Part shown: piece by piece, positions 18,458-28,296 of the stretch
Layout: every line of letters begins with the position of its first letter
How positions within the stretch are numbered: position 1 is the first letter of the stretch
Source of the DNA: Rubrivivax sp.
GTDB lineage: Bacteria; Pseudomonadota; Gammaproteobacteria; Burkholderiales; Burkholderiaceae_C
Direction of reading: 5' to 3'
DNA: 64,000 nt
NCBI GenBank assembly: GCA_027484825.1
Contig: JAIXSE010000005.1
Coordinates: forward strand, 1-64,000
Made by a program: the position numbers and the translations under genes
Notes under the pieces: model-generated
What the model was told of the DNA's origin: nothing
Database searches by the model: none
Seen by the model: the letters and a program-made list of their open reading frames with translations, nothing else

Positions 18458-19589
18458 GGGTCTTCCCCTCAACAGCCGCGCTGCGGGCGCGGCGGGTCAG
18501 CACGGTGTAGAGACGGGCGAACATCGGCGCGCTGACCATGGCCATTGCACCGGCAAACAGCACGATCAGGCCCTGGACGGTCACCACCATTTCGCGGCTG
18601 AAGCCCGGCACCTCGAAGGACACTTCCACGCCGCCCTGGTAGAGCACGCCAAACAGCAGCGAGGCCAGCACGATGCCCACCGGATGGTTGCGGCCCATCA
18701 GCGCCACGGCAATGCCGGTGAAGCCGGCGCCGGCGACGAAGTCCAGCGTCAGCTTGCCCTGCACGCCGGCGATCTCATTGATGCCCACCAGGCCCGCGAG
18801 TGCACCGGACAGGCCCATGGCCGCGAGCACCTGCCAGCGCGGACGGATGCCGGCGTAGTGCGCCGCATTGGGATTGGCGCCGACAGCGCGCAGCACATAA
18901 CCCGCGCGGCTGCGCCACAGGAACCACCAGACAAACACGCAGGCCAGCAGTGCCAGCACGATGGACAGATTCAGCGGCGACGACGGCAGTTCCCAGCCGA
19001 AGCGCGCCGCCAGCTCATGGATGGCGGGCATGCGGGCCGAGGGGGCGAAGTCGGCGCTTTCCACCGACATCGAGCCGGCCGGGCGCAGCCAGTTCACGAG
19101 CAGATAGCCATTCAGGCTGGCCGCCAGGAAGTTGAACATGATGGTGGTGATGACCACATGGCTACCGCGCCAGGCCTGCAGGTAGCCGGGCACCGCCGCC
19201 CACAGCATGCCGAAGGCAGCGGCCGCCAGGATGGCCAGCGGCAGCATGACCACGGCCGGCAGCTTCGGCCCCAGCCACAGGGACAGCAGCGCCACGCCGA
19301 TGCCGCCCAGCGTCGCCTGCCCTTCCCCGCCGATGTTGAACAGGCCGCCGTGGAAGGCCACGGCCACGGCCAGGCCGGTGAAGATGAAGGTGGTGGTGTA
19401 GTAGAGCGTGTAGCCCAGGCCGCGCGCGCTGCCCAGTGCGCCTTCCAGCAGCACGGTCAGCGCCTGCAGCGGGCTGGCACCGATCAACAGCACCACGCCG
19501 CCGGCCACCAGCAAGGCGATCAGCAGGTTCCACAGCGGCAGCAGCACCAGATCCATCCAGCGCGGCATTTGCAAGGCTTGGCTACTCAT
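18450..19589 (-). CDS. Nucleoside ABC transporter permease (NupP/YufP-like)
   Basis: A 379-residue polytopic inner-membrane permease, partner of the downstream permease. Features: about ten hydrophobic helices, the motif GGLFNIGGEGQATLGG (about residues 80-95) typical of this family, and RAVGANPNAAHYAGI as the coupling loop contacting the ATPase. Its ATG overlaps the stop of the ATPase gene (ATGA), so translation is coupled. Confidence 0.9.
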
Positions 19590-21187
19590 GAGGAGGCTTT
19601 CGCGGCAGCGGTCTCGGGGAGCGTGTCCGCGCGGTCAGGGGTGGCGGCCATCAGCAGGCCCAGGGTCTTTTCGTTGCACTCGTCAATGCCGAGCTCGCCG
19701 GTGATGCGGCCGGCATTCATCACCACCACGCGGTCGGCCAGGGCCAGGATCTCGTCGAGTTCACTGGAGACCAGCAAGATGGCGCAGCCGGCGTCGCGCA
19801 ATTGGCGCAGCCGGTTGTGGATGAATTCGATCGCGCCGATGTCCACACCGCGGGTCGGCTGGCCCACCAGCAACACCGCCGGCTGCTGGCCGATCTCGCG
19901 CGCCAGGATGAGCTTTTGCTGATTGCCGCCGGAGAACTTGGAGGAGCCCAGTTCCGCATTGCGCGGACGGACGTCGAAGTCCTCCATCATGCGGGCGGTC
20001 TGGGCGCGCAGATGGCGCTGATTCATCGCCAAGCCGAGCGGGCCGGCGCAGTACTGGTCTTGCTCGTGGTAGCCCAGCGCGGCGGTTTCCCAGGCGGGGA
20101 AGCTCAGCACCATGCCCAGCAGGTGGCGGTCTTCCGGCACATGGGCCAGTTTGAGGTCGCGGGCGGTGCGCGGGTCCAGCCAGGTGGCGGGACGGAAGTC
20201 GCGGCCGGCCAGGTGCAGGGTGCCCGCATCGGGGGCCCGCATGCCGGCCAGCACTTCCAGCAGCTCGCTCTGGCCGTTGCCGGACACACCGGCCACGCCG
20301 ACGATCTCGCCGGGACGCAGCGCCAGCTGCACATTCGTCAGCAGATGCACACCGGCCCCGCTGGCCACGCTCAGGCCTTCGGCGTGCAGCACCGGCTGGT
20401 CCGACTGTGGCTGTGCGGCGCCACCGGCCCGGCCCAGGTTGACCTTGCGGCCGACCATGCTCTCGGCCAGGTCCTCGGGACTGGTGTCGCCAATCAAGGT
20501 GGTCTTGACGACCGCGCCGGCGCGCATCACCGTCACCGCGTCGCACAGGGCCATCACTTCACGCAGCTTGTGCGTGATCAGCAAGATGGTGGTGCCGCGC
20601 TCGCGCAGCCGACGCAGCACCTCGAACAGCTGGTCGGTTTCCTGCGGGGTGAGCACCGCCGTGGGTTCGTCCAGGATGAGGATGCGGGCGCCGCGGTACA
20701 GCGCCTTCAGGATCTCCAGCCGCTGCAGCTCGCCCACCGGCAGGTCGGCCACGGTGGCGTCCAGACGCACCTGCAGGCCGGTGTCGCGCATGAGCGTTTC
20801 CAGCTCCTGGCGCACCTGGCGCTTGGCACGGGCCAGGAAAAACGCCGGCTCCGCGCCGAGCATCACGTTGTCCAGCGCGGACAGCGTGTCCACCAGCATG
20901 AAGTGCTGATGGACCATGCCGATGCCCAGCGCAATGGCCTGCTGCGAGTTGGCGATCTGGACGGTCCGGCCGTTGACTTCGATGTGGCCCTCGTCGGCAT
21001 GGTAGTAGCCGTAGAGGATCGCCATCAAGGTGCTCTTGCCGGCACCGTTCTCGCCCACCAGGCCATGCACCGTGCCGGGCATGACCGAGAGGCTGACCGA
21101 GCGGTTGGCCTGCACCGCGCCGAAGCGCTTGGAAATGTCGCACAGGCGGACCGCGGGCGCGGGTCCGCCGCGTGAGGACTCTGTCAT
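19586..21187 (-). CDS. Nucleoside ABC transporter ATP-binding protein (two ABC domains)
   Basis: A 533-residue duplicated ATPase of the RbsA/NupO type that drives the two permeases. First domain: Walker A GENGAGKST (about residue 43), signature LPVGELQRLEILK, Walker B ILILDEPTAVLTP. Second domain begins near residue 275: a degenerate Walker A GVSGNGQSEL, signature KFSGGNQQKLILAREI, and VLLVGQPTRGVDIGA. The degenerate second site is usual for this family. Start lies 16 bases after the substrate-binding protein gene. Confidence 0.95.
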   Translation of the reverse strand: MTESSRGGPAPAVRLCDISKRFGAVQANRSVSLSVMPGTVHGLVGENGAGKSTLMAILYGYYHADEGHIEVNGRTVQIANSQQAIALGIGMVHQHFMLVDTLSALDNVMLGAEPAFFLARAKRQVRQELETLMRDTGLQVRLDATVADLPVGELQRLEILKALYRGARILILDEPTAVLTPQETDQLFEVLRRLRERGTTILLITHKLREVMALCDAVTVMRAGAVVKTTLIGDTSPEDLAESMVGRKVNLGRAGGAAQPQSDQPVLHAEGLSVASGAGVHLLTNVQLALRPGEIVGVAGVSGNGQSELLEVLAGMRAPDAGTLHLAGRDFRPATWLDPRTARDLKLAHVPEDRHLLGMVLSFPAWETAALGYHEQDQYCAGPLGLAMNQRHLRAQTARMMEDFDVRPRNAELGSSKFSGGNQQKLILAREIGQQPAVLLVGQPTRGVDIGAIEFIHNRLRQLRDAGCAILLVSSELDEILALADRVVVMNAGRITGELGIDECNEKTLGLLMAATPDRADTLPETAAAKASS

Positions 21188-21203
21188 GGTGAACGCCGGG
21201 GAA

Positions 21204-22196
21204 TCAGTTCTTGCAGGCGTTGTCGGCCATGTAGTCGGCCACCTTGATCTTGCCGGCGACGATGTCGGCCTTGTAGGCGTCCAGCTTGGCCTTGACGGCG
21301 GGCGCGATCAGCTTGGCATTGTCCTGGTCCAGCGCGTATTCAACGCCGCCTTCCTTCAGGCCCAGCACCAGCACGCCGGGCTTCCATTCCTTCAGCACGT
21401 TGTAGACGGCCACGTCCACCCGCTTGACCATGGAGCTCAGCATGGTGCCGGGCTGCAGATGGTTCTGGTTGCTGTCCACGCCGATGGCGAACTTGCCGGC
21501 GTCCTTGGCGGCCTGGTAGATGCCCACGCCGGTGCCGCCGGCCGCTGCGAAGACCACGTCCACACCCTTGGCGAACTGGGCCTTGGCCAGCTCCCCGCCG
21601 CGGGTCGGGTCGTTCCAGGCACTGGCGGTGGTGCCGGTCATGTTCTTGAACAGCTCGACCTTCGGATTGGCCGCCTTGGCCCCCTGCTCGTAGCCGCATT
21701 CAAACTTGCGGATCAGCGGGATGTCCATGCCGCCGATGAAGCCGACCTTGCCGGTCTTGCTGGTCAGCGAGGCCAGCGCGCCCACCAGGAAGCTGCCTTC
21801 CTGTTCCTTGAACAGGACCGACTGCACATTGGGTTGGTTGACCTTCTCGTCGATGATGACGAACTTGGTCTTGGGGAAGTCCTTGGCCACCTGGTTCAGC
21901 GCCGAGGCCTGGGCAAAACCCACCGAGATGATGGGGCTGGCGCCCCGCTCGGCCATGCGGCGGATGGCCTGCACCCGCTGGGTTTCGTTGCTGATCTCGA
22001 ATTCGAAGTACTTGCCGCCGGTGTCGGCCTTCCACTTCTCGACGCCGCGGTAGGCGGCCTCGTTGAAGGATTTGTCGAACTTGCCGCCCATGTCGAAGAT
22101 GACCGCCGGCGTGGTGGCTTGCGCCAGCGCCGAGCCAGACACCAGTGCCAGCACCAGGCCGGACATGAGCGAAGAAAGCGACATGGAAGGCTTCAT
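21204..22196 (-). CDS. BMP-family nucleoside ABC transporter substrate-binding protein
   Basis: A 330-residue periplasmic binding protein of the BMP/PnrA/Med family, which binds nucleosides in characterised members. A signal peptide (MKPSMSLSSLMSGLVLALVS..., ending ALA-QA) exports it. The mature protein shows PAVIFDMGGKFDKSFNEAAY, a hallmark of the family, plus PIISVGFAQASAL and VFAAAGGTGVGIYQAAK, which line the purine/ribose site in relatives. First gene of the eight-gene nucleoside block, with about 490 bases of leader and promoter region upstream. No lipobox cysteine is seen, so it is soluble rather than lipid-anchored. Confidence 0.93.
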   Translation of the reverse strand: MKPSMSLSSLMSGLVLALVSGSALAQATTPAVIFDMGGKFDKSFNEAAYRGVEKWKADTGGKYFEFEISNETQRVQAIRRMAERGASPIISVGFAQASALNQVAKDFPKTKFVIIDEKVNQPNVQSVLFKEQEGSFLVGALASLTSKTGKVGFIGGMDIPLIRKFECGYEQGAKAANPKVELFKNMTGTTASAWNDPTRGGELAKAQFAKGVDVVFAAAGGTGVGIYQAAKDAGKFAIGVDSNQNHLQPGTMLSSMVKRVDVAVYNVLKEWKPGVLVLGLKEGGVEYALDQDNAKLIAPAVKAKLDAYKADIVAGKIKVADYMADNACKN

Positions 22197-22402
22197 TGCA
22201 GTCCCGATTCAACGAGGGAAGAGTCCAAACACAAGCCCGTCAGCATGCACGATCCGGGCCACCCCGTTGTCAAAGACCTTGTCGCACGGGCAGGTGCCGC
22301 GGGCGCATCAGGGGACAGCAGGAAAGCAGCGGAGACAGGCGCCAGCTGGACGGAGCGGGGCGGATTTTAAGGATCGCGGAGTGTAGACGAGTCTAAGGAA
22401 AA

Positions 22403-22417
22403 CGCTAAACGTTTGCG
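22403..22417. promoter_or_regulatory. PurR/LacI-family-type operator
   Basis: CGCTAAACGTTTGCG is a near-perfect palindrome centred on ACGT and closely matches the E. coli PurR consensus core GCAAACGTTTGC. It is about 207 bases upstream of the BMP protein start, just upstream of the likely promoter. The identity of the regulator is inferred from half-site resemblance only. Confidence 0.5.
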
Positions 22418-22622
22418 GCCCCCACCGACCTGGGGCGCGGGCTCTAAACGCCCGCGCCGTGGGCTTTTCGCCAATGTGCCCGAATCCCGCGGAAGCAAGG
22501 GAAAACACGCAGAGCCATCCCGTGTCATGGCGCCTGATCCGACGGGTGCCGACGGGGCCTGCGGACCGAGCGCCAATCGCCCAGCTCTTGACCCTCGACG
22601 CCCCCAAGCGATTGTGCAGAGT

Positions 22623-22641
22623 TGAGAATTACTTTCATTTA
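22623..22641 (+). promoter_or_regulatory. Fur-box-like site before feoA
   Basis: TGAGAATTACTTTCATTTA reads as a 7-1-7 inverted repeat (TGAGAAT-T-ACTTTCA) that partly matches the Fur consensus. It lies 47 bases before the feoA ATG, the expected place for iron repression of ferrous iron uptake. Confidence 0.5.
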
Positions 22642-22688
22642 GAATCGACACTTCGCCAGCTCTTTCGGCTCGCCTGGATTCCCCACAC

Positions 22689-23027
22689 ATGAGCGCTGTC
22701 CCGATCCCTACCCTCGCCCACGCCGCCATCGGCCAGGCGCACCGCGTCAAGACGCTGCAGGCCCCGGCCTACGCGCCTGAATGGAAGCAATGGCTGGAAG
22801 AGCTCGGCTTTGTCGCCGGCGAGCATGTGGCCGTGCTGGCACGCGCCATGCCCGGCCAGGATCCGCTGGTGGTGCGCATCGGTCAGTCCACTTTTGCACT
22901 GCGCCGCGCGGAGGCGGACTGCGTGCATCTGCTGGGGCTGGATGAGGATGCCTCGTGCATCGCGCCGCTGAACGGCGGCCCGGGCACCCATGGGAGCAAC
23001 GGCTCGAACGGAGCCTCGTATGCGTGA
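22689..23027 (+). CDS. feoA: Ferrous iron transport protein A
   Basis: A 112-residue FeoA, the small SH3-like cytoplasmic partner of FeoB. The fold is visible in HRVKTLQAP, LEELGFVAGEHVAVLARA and PLVVRIGQSTFALRRAEADCV. It is about 30 residues longer than minimal FeoA proteins, with a Gly/Ser/Asn-rich tail (GTHGSNGSNGASYA). The tail region overlaps the feoB start by 8 bases, so the genes are translationally coupled. Confidence 0.9.
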   Translation: MSAVPIPTLAHAAIGQAHRVKTLQAPAYAPEWKQWLEELGFVAGEHVAVLARAMPGQDPLVVRIGQSTFALRRAEADCVHLLGLDEDASCIAPLNGGPGTHGSNGSNGASYA

Positions 23028-24897
23028 GGCCGTCGTCCACATCCACCCCGCCGGCCCATTGCTGGCCCTGGTGGGTAATCCCAACTGCGGCAAGACCGCC
23101 CTCTTCAACCGCCTCACCGGCAGCCGACAGAAAGTGGCCAACTATGCGGGCGTGACGGTCGAGCGCAAGGAAGGTCGGCTGCGAACCGCCGCCGGCAAAC
23201 TGCTGCGCGTGCTGGACCTGCCCGGCACCTACAGCCTCTACCCCCGCTCGCCGGACGAGCGCGTCACGGTGGACGTGCTGGCCGGTCGCGCCCAGGGCGA
23301 AAAGCGCCCGGACCTCGTGGTCTGTGTGCTGGACGCCACCAATCTGCGCCGCAATCTGCGACTGTTCTTTGCCGTGCAGCGACAGGGCGTGCCCTGCGTG
23401 GTCGCCCTGAACATGTCCGACCTGGCGGCCCGCCGCGGCATCCAGGTGGATACGCAGCGCTTCAGCCAGTTGCTGGGCGTCCCGGTGGTGCGCACCGTGG
23501 CCACGGACGGCCACGGCCTGGATGAACTGCGCGCCGTGCTGGACCAGCCCGAGACCTGGCAAGCCGCCGATGCGGCGCAGGCAGGCGAGGCTGCGGAAGG
23601 CGACGACCAGCAACGCATCACCACCATCTTGCGCGAGCTGAAGCTGGACAGCCACCAAGGTGAGCTGCCCAGCGACAAGGTTGACCGCATCGTGCTGCAC
23701 CCCGTGCTGGGCCCGATCATCCTGGCGGTGCTGCTGTTCTTCCTGTTCCAGGCGGTGTTCTCCTGGGCCGAGCCGCCCAAGGACCTGATCGAGGGCGGCA
23801 TCGCCTGGCTGGGCGAGAAGGTCGGCGGCCTGCTGCCGGAGGGCTACTTCCGCAGCCTGATCGTGGACGGGCTGATCGCCGGCGTGGGCTCGGTGCTGGT
23901 CTTCCTGCCGCAGATCCTGATCCTCTTCTTCTTCATCCTGATCCTCGAGGAGTCCGGCTACCTGCCGCGCGCGGCCTTCCTGCTGGACCGGATCATGGGC
24001 TCGGTCGGCCTGTCGGGCCGCAGCTTCATTCCGCTGCTCTCCAGCTTTGCCTGCGCCATTCCCGGCATCATGGCGACCCGTTCGATCGCCAATCCGCGGG
24101 ACCGGCTGGTGACCATCCTCATCGCGCCGCTGATGACCTGCTCGGCCCGGCTGCCGGTGTATGCGCTGCTGATCGGCGCCTTCATTCCGGAGCGCACCGT
24201 CTGGGGCGGCATCGGCCTGCAGGGCCTGGTGCTGTTTGCGCTCTACATGGCCGGCATCCTCGCCGCCATGGGCGTGGCCTGGGTGCTCAAGCGCTTCACC
24301 AGCAGCGGCCGCCAGGTGCGTCCGCTGATGATGGAGCTGCCCAGCTACCACTGGCCGCATGGCCGCAGCATCGCCATCGGCCTGTGGCAGCGGACGGAGA
24401 TCTTCATCAAGCGCGTGGGCACCATCATCTTGTCGCTGACGCTGCTGCTGTGGCTGCTCTCCAGCTTCCCGGCGCCGCCCCCGGGCGCGACCGGTGCTCC
24501 GATCGAATACAGCATCGCTGGCATGCTGGGCCGCGCACTGGCGGTGGTGTTCGAGCCGATCGGCTTCAACTGGCAGATCAGCCTGGCGCTGGTGCCGGGA
24601 CTGGCTGCCCGCGAGATCGCGGTGAGCGCCCTGGGCACGGTGTATTCGCTTTCCGCCACCGCCGAAGACGCCGCCCAGGCGCTGACGCCGCTGATCGTGC
24701 AGACCTGGAGCCTGCCGACCGCCTTCTCCTTGCTGGCCTGGTATGTGTTCGCGCCGCAGTGCCTGTCCACCATCGCGGCGGTCAAGCGGGAGACCAACGG
24801 CTACAAGATCCCGGCGATCATGCTGGCCTACCTGTTTGGCTTGGCCTACCTGGCCTCGTGGCTCACCTTCCGCATCAGCAGCTGGCTGATCGGATAA
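23020..24897 (+). CDS. feoB: Ferrous iron transporter B
   Basis: Inner-membrane Fe(II) importer with a cytoplasmic G domain. The G domain (residues 1-170) has G1 GNPNCGKT at 19-26, G2-region NYAGVTVERKEG, G3 DLPGTYSLYP, G4 NMSD. Two Gate domains follow, with ILEESGYLPRAAFLLDR and RSFIPLLSSFACAIPGIMATR around the first, and LPSYHWPHGRSIAI then VPGLAAREIAVSALGTVYS in the second. It is 625 residues, shorter than the 770-residue E. coli protein, as in many betaproteobacteria. The ATG at 23020 lies within the end of feoA. No feoC follows. Confidence 0.96.
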   Translation: MREAVVHIHPAGPLLALVGNPNCGKTALFNRLTGSRQKVANYAGVTVERKEGRLRTAAGKLLRVLDLPGTYSLYPRSPDERVTVDVLAGRAQGEKRPDLVVCVLDATNLRRNLRLFFAVQRQGVPCVVALNMSDLAARRGIQVDTQRFSQLLGVPVVRTVATDGHGLDELRAVLDQPETWQAADAAQAGEAAEGDDQQRITTILRELKLDSHQGELPSDKVDRIVLHPVLGPIILAVLLFFLFQAVFSWAEPPKDLIEGGIAWLGEKVGGLLPEGYFRSLIVDGLIAGVGSVLVFLPQILILFFFILILEESGYLPRAAFLLDRIMGSVGLSGRSFIPLLSSFACAIPGIMATRSIANPRDRLVTILIAPLMTCSARLPVYALLIGAFIPERTVWGGIGLQGLVLFALYMAGILAAMGVAWVLKRFTSSGRQVRPLMMELPSYHWPHGRSIAIGLWQRTEIFIKRVGTIILSLTLLLWLLSSFPAPPPGATGAPIEYSIAGMLGRALAVVFEPIGFNWQISLALVPGLAAREIAVSALGTVYSLSATAEDAAQALTPLIVQTWSLPTAFSLLAWYVFAPQCLSTIAAVKRETNGYKIPAIMLAYLFGLAYLASWLTFRISSWLIG

Positions 24898-25017
24898 GAC
24901 GGCCTTTGGGCGCAAGTCATCGTCTCGCCGCACGGCGGGGCGATGATCGCCGCCTTCGCAGCCGGCATCGGGTTCCCGCGCTTGGCATCGGGGCCCGCGT
25001 CGGTATGCTGGCGCCCC

Positions 25018-26946
25018 ATGATCGCCCCCACCCTCCTTAGCCTCAGCGCCCGCCCCCACCGTGGGATGCCTTCCTCGTCGCCCGCCCGTTCGCTGCTGGC
25101 CACCGCCGTCCTGACGGCAGCCAGCGCCCTGAGCGGCCTGTCGCCAGCCATCGCAGCTTCCGCGTCGACGCCGGCGACTGCCGGCACTTCTGCTGCCGCA
25201 TCAGCCGCGACCTCCGCCAAAACCACGTCTGCATCTGCCTTGAAGTCCCAGCCGCAGTCAGCGGCGGACCGACGCTTCCAGCGGCTGGCCCATGACTTCA
25301 TCGAAGCCCTGTGGCGCCAGGACCCGGATGCTGCCGTGGCTGCTGGCCGGTACGAATTTGCCGCCCAACTGACCGTGCCGGATGCAAAGAGCCGCGCCGC
25401 CCAGTTGCGTTTCGTGCGCCAGTGGCTGCAACGCTTTGAAGCGGTGCAGCCCGCCTCGCTGAGCGCCGCTTCGCGCACCGACCTCGGGCAGCTGCTGAAC
25501 AAGCTGCGCAGCGACCAGTTCGCGCTGACCGAGCTGAGCGAATTCGAATGGAACCCCGCCACGGTGAATGTGGCGAGCCTGCTGGACCTCATCCTGAACA
25601 CCGACTATGCGCCGCTGCCCCAGCGCCTGCGCGCGCTGTCCGGACGACTGGCACGTGTGCCGGCCTACTACCAGGCCGGCGCCGCCAGCCTGAGCCATCC
25701 GACGCTGGAGCACACGCAGTTGGCCATTGACCAGGCCCCGGGCGTGCTGAGCGTGATGGACGACATCCAGAAAGCGCTGGACAGCGATGCCGCCCAGCGC
25801 CTGAGCCCGGCGGACCGCCAGCAGCTTCAGCAGCGACTGGCCGCCGCCCGCGCCGCCGTCCAGGCCTGGCGTAGCGGCCTGACGCAGACACTGGCCACGC
25901 TCAAGGCCGATGGATCAGCCCGCAGCTTCCGGCTCGGCCAGGCGCTGTACGAGAAGAAATTCGTCTTCGACATCCAGTCGGCCCACAGCGCCGAGCAGAT
26001 GTACCAGAAGGCGCTGGCCGCCCGCGAGGCACTGCTGACCCGCATGGACGCCCTGGCCGATCAACTCTGGACCCAGACCCAGGGCGATGCCGCCAAACCG
26101 GCCGACCGCTTCGCCAAGATCGGCGCGGTGATCCACACGCTGTCGGCGCAGCATGTGAAGCGGGAGAACTTCGTGACGGAGATCCGCGCGCAGATTCCGC
26201 AACTGGAGCGCTGGATCGTCGACCACGACCTGCTGACCATGGACCCCAGCAAGCCGCTGACGGTGCGGGAGACGCCGGTCTACCAGCGCGGGGTCGCCGG
26301 CGCCGGCATCGAGGCGCCCGGCCCGTACCGGCCGCAGGACCGCACCTACTACAACGTCACGCCGCTGGACGACCTGACCGACGAGCAGGCCGAAAGCACC
26401 CTGCGTGAATACAACCACTGGATCCTGCAGATTCTCAACATCCATGAGGCGGTGCCGGGCCACTACACGCAGCTGGTGCATGCGAACAAGTCGCCGTCGC
26501 TGGTGAAGGCCTTGTTCGGCAACGGCGCGATGGTGGAGGGCTGGGCAGTCTATGGCGAGCGCATGATGCTGGAGTCCGGCTATGGGAACCAGGCGCCCGA
26601 GATGTGGCTGATGTACAGCAAGTGGAACCTGCGCAGCGTCACCAACACGATCCTGGACTACAGCGTGCATGTGCTGGGCATGACCCAGGAGCAGGCGCTG
26701 GACCTCCTGATGCGGCAGGCCTTCCAGACCGAGCGGGAAGCGCGGGAGAAGTGGCGTCGGGTGCAGCTGACCTCGGTGCAGCTGACCAGCTACTTCAGCG
26801 GCTATTCCGACATCATGGAGCTGCGCGAGAAGCGCCGGCAGGTGCTGGGGGACCGCTTCAAGCTCAAGGACTTCCACGAGGAGTTCCTGAGCTATGGGAG
26901 CGCGCCGGTGCCGGTGATTGCAGAGCTGATGGCGCAGGAGCGGTAA
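25018..26946 (+). CDS. DUF885 family exported protein (putative metallo-hydrolase)
   Basis: A 642-residue member of the DUF885 family, which is distantly related to M32-like zinc peptidases. A signal peptide is likely: from the internal Met at 25066 the N-terminus reads MPSSSPARSLLATAVLTAASA...PAIA, so that start is a real alternative. The zinc-site motif HEAVPGHY is in the C-terminal half (ILNIHEAVPGHYTQLVH), followed by GNGAMVEGWAVYGERMM with the third ligand region. Substrate unknown. It stands alone after feoB; a Thr/Ala/Ser-rich spacer joins the signal peptide to the fold. Confidence 0.85.
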   Translation: MIAPTLLSLSARPHRGMPSSSPARSLLATAVLTAASALSGLSPAIAASASTPATAGTSAAASAATSAKTTSASALKSQPQSAADRRFQRLAHDFIEALWRQDPDAAVAAGRYEFAAQLTVPDAKSRAAQLRFVRQWLQRFEAVQPASLSAASRTDLGQLLNKLRSDQFALTELSEFEWNPATVNVASLLDLILNTDYAPLPQRLRALSGRLARVPAYYQAGAASLSHPTLEHTQLAIDQAPGVLSVMDDIQKALDSDAAQRLSPADRQQLQQRLAAARAAVQAWRSGLTQTLATLKADGSARSFRLGQALYEKKFVFDIQSAHSAEQMYQKALAAREALLTRMDALADQLWTQTQGDAAKPADRFAKIGAVIHTLSAQHVKRENFVTEIRAQIPQLERWIVDHDLLTMDPSKPLTVRETPVYQRGVAGAGIEAPGPYRPQDRTYYNVTPLDDLTDEQAESTLREYNHWILQILNIHEAVPGHYTQLVHANKSPSLVKALFGNGAMVEGWAVYGERMMLESGYGNQAPEMWLMYSKWNLRSVTNTILDYSVHVLGMTQEQALDLLMRQAFQTEREAREKWRRVQLTSVQLTSYFSGYSDIMELREKRRQVLGDRFKLKDFHEEFLSYGSAPVPVIAELMAQER

Positions 26947-27018
26947 CGCGTCGCGCCTGTGCTGCAGGTGACGGGGTGATGGGGACGCAGCCCCGGCAAT
27001 GGTGTTCCAATCCTGGCC

Positions 27019-27267
27019 ATGAGCCAGGAATTTGCCCCGTCATCCCACCCCGAGACCGCTGATGCCCTCGAGCAGCGCATCACCGAGCTAGAAATCAAGG
27101 CCAGCTTCAGCGAAGACCTTCTGGACACGCTCAATGCCCAGGTCGCCTTGCAGCAGCAGCAGATCGAGGCGCTGGTGCGCGAGATCACCCAGCTGCGGCG
27201 CCAGATGCCGGACGGTCGCGGCGACGGCCCGCGCAGCCTGCGGGACGAGTTGCCGCCGCATTACTGA
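27019..27267 (+). CDS. slyX: SlyX family protein
   Basis: An 82-residue cytoplasmic coiled-coil protein. The heptad region RITELEIKASFSEDLLDTLN is the SlyX hallmark, continued by VALQQQQIEALVREITQLRR, and the C-terminus ends DELPPHY as in family members. Function unclear even in E. coli. It sits 72 bases after the DUF885 gene. Confidence 0.92.
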   Translation: MSQEFAPSSHPETADALEQRITELEIKASFSEDLLDTLNAQVALQQQQIEALVREITQLRRQMPDGRGDGPRSLRDELPPHY

Positions 27268-27318
27268 GCGCAGGGAGCCGGCCCCCTCAGGGCCGACTTG
27301 CCCCCACGCCGAGGCCGC

Positions 27319-28023
27319 TCAGGTCCGCGCCGGCGAATTCAGTCCACGCTGGACCGCATCCCGCGACAGGAAGGCCTCCAGCACCCGTCGCACTTCCTTG
27401 AATTCGGACAGACCGACCAGGTCACCCGCTTCATAGAAATTCGCGAGCGTGTTCACCCACGGCCAGATGGCGATGTCGGCAATGGTGTAGTCATTGCCCA
27501 TGATCCAGCCGCGACCGGTCAGCCGCTCGTCCAGCACCTTCAGCAGCCGCTTCGATTCGGCCACATAACGATCGCGTGGTCGCTTGTCCTCGAAGTCCTT
27601 GCCGGCGAATTTGTGGAAGAAGCCCAGCTGGCCGAACATCGGGCCGACACCGCCCATCTGGAACATCAACCATTGCAGCGTCTCATATCGACGCGCCGGG
27701 TCGGCAGGCAACAGACGGCCGGTCTTTTCGGCCAGGTAGACCAGGATGGCACCGGACTCGAACAGCGCCAGCGGTTCACCGCCCGGCCCCTGCGGATCCA
27801 GGATGGCGGGGATCTTGTTGTTGGGATTCAGTGAGAGGAATTCCGGCGACAGCTGGTCGTTGGTCTGGAAGCTCACCAGATGGGCTTCGTAGGGCAAGCC
27901 CACTTCTTCCAGAAAGATCGAGACCTTGACGCCGTTGGGCGTGGGCAGCGAATACAGCTGCAGACGGTCGGGGTGTTGGGCGGGCCATTTCTGGGTGATG
28001 GGGAAACGGGACAGGTCGGTCAT
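27319..28023 (-). CDS. Glutathione S-transferase family protein (YghU/Nu-class-like)
   Basis: A 234-residue GST with an N-terminal thioredoxin-like domain (LYSLPTPNGVKVSIFLEEVGLPYEAH) and an all-helical C-terminal domain. The segment SLNPNNKIPAILD with the conserved cis-Pro and the following LFESGAILVYLAEK make the glutathione site. TPNGVKVSI and the long first helix match E. coli YghU/YfcG, disulfide-bond oxidoreductases. The ATG at 28023 follows no longer plausible leader; the frame upstream looks non-coding. Confidence 0.9.
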   Translation of the reverse strand: MTDLSRFPITQKWPAQHPDRLQLYSLPTPNGVKVSIFLEEVGLPYEAHLVSFQTNDQLSPEFLSLNPNNKIPAILDPQGPGGEPLALFESGAILVYLAEKTGRLLPADPARRYETLQWLMFQMGGVGPMFGQLGFFHKFAGKDFEDKRPRDRYVAESKRLLKVLDERLTGRGWIMGNDYTIADIAIWPWVNTLANFYEAGDLVGLSEFKEVRRVLEAFLSRDAVQRGLNSPART

Positions 28024-28296
28024 GGGGTGACGGGGTTGTAGGCGATGGTGGAGGCATCGGCGAGCCGCAGAGGGAGTGAGGCCGGACGACGAATCGGATC
28101 GCCGCGGCCAGGCCCGGCGACCGGACCCGGCTTCCGAATCCGTCGCCCCAGCCTGGCGCTGGCGATTCAAGCGACCCATTGTGACCATCCGCGTGAAAAC
28201 GTGCTGGTGGACCGATCAAGGCCCTTTGCTGCGTCTCACGGGCGAGTGGCCCGGCGCTTTGTCGGTGGGAGCGTGCGTACGATCCGTTCGGCGCAT

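Larger units (their letters stand above)
22197..22688. promoter_or_regulatory. Divergent control region between nucleoside operon and feoAB
   Basis: A 492-base gap with no convincing gene. It holds the promoter of the minus-strand nucleoside transporter operon (a PurR-like palindrome at 22403-22417 and a possible -10 element TAAAAT on the minus strand near 22366-22371) and, at the other end, a Fur-box-like site at 22623-22641 before feoA. Between them is GC-rich sequence with no feature I can name. Confidence 0.6.

Noticed and set aside
24384-25040. 218-residue plus-strand frame within feoB
   Set aside because: Out-of-frame shadow of feoB.
22747-25059. 770-residue minus-strand frame opposite feoAB
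   Set aside because: Same shadow composition; feoA and feoB motifs on the other strand are clear.
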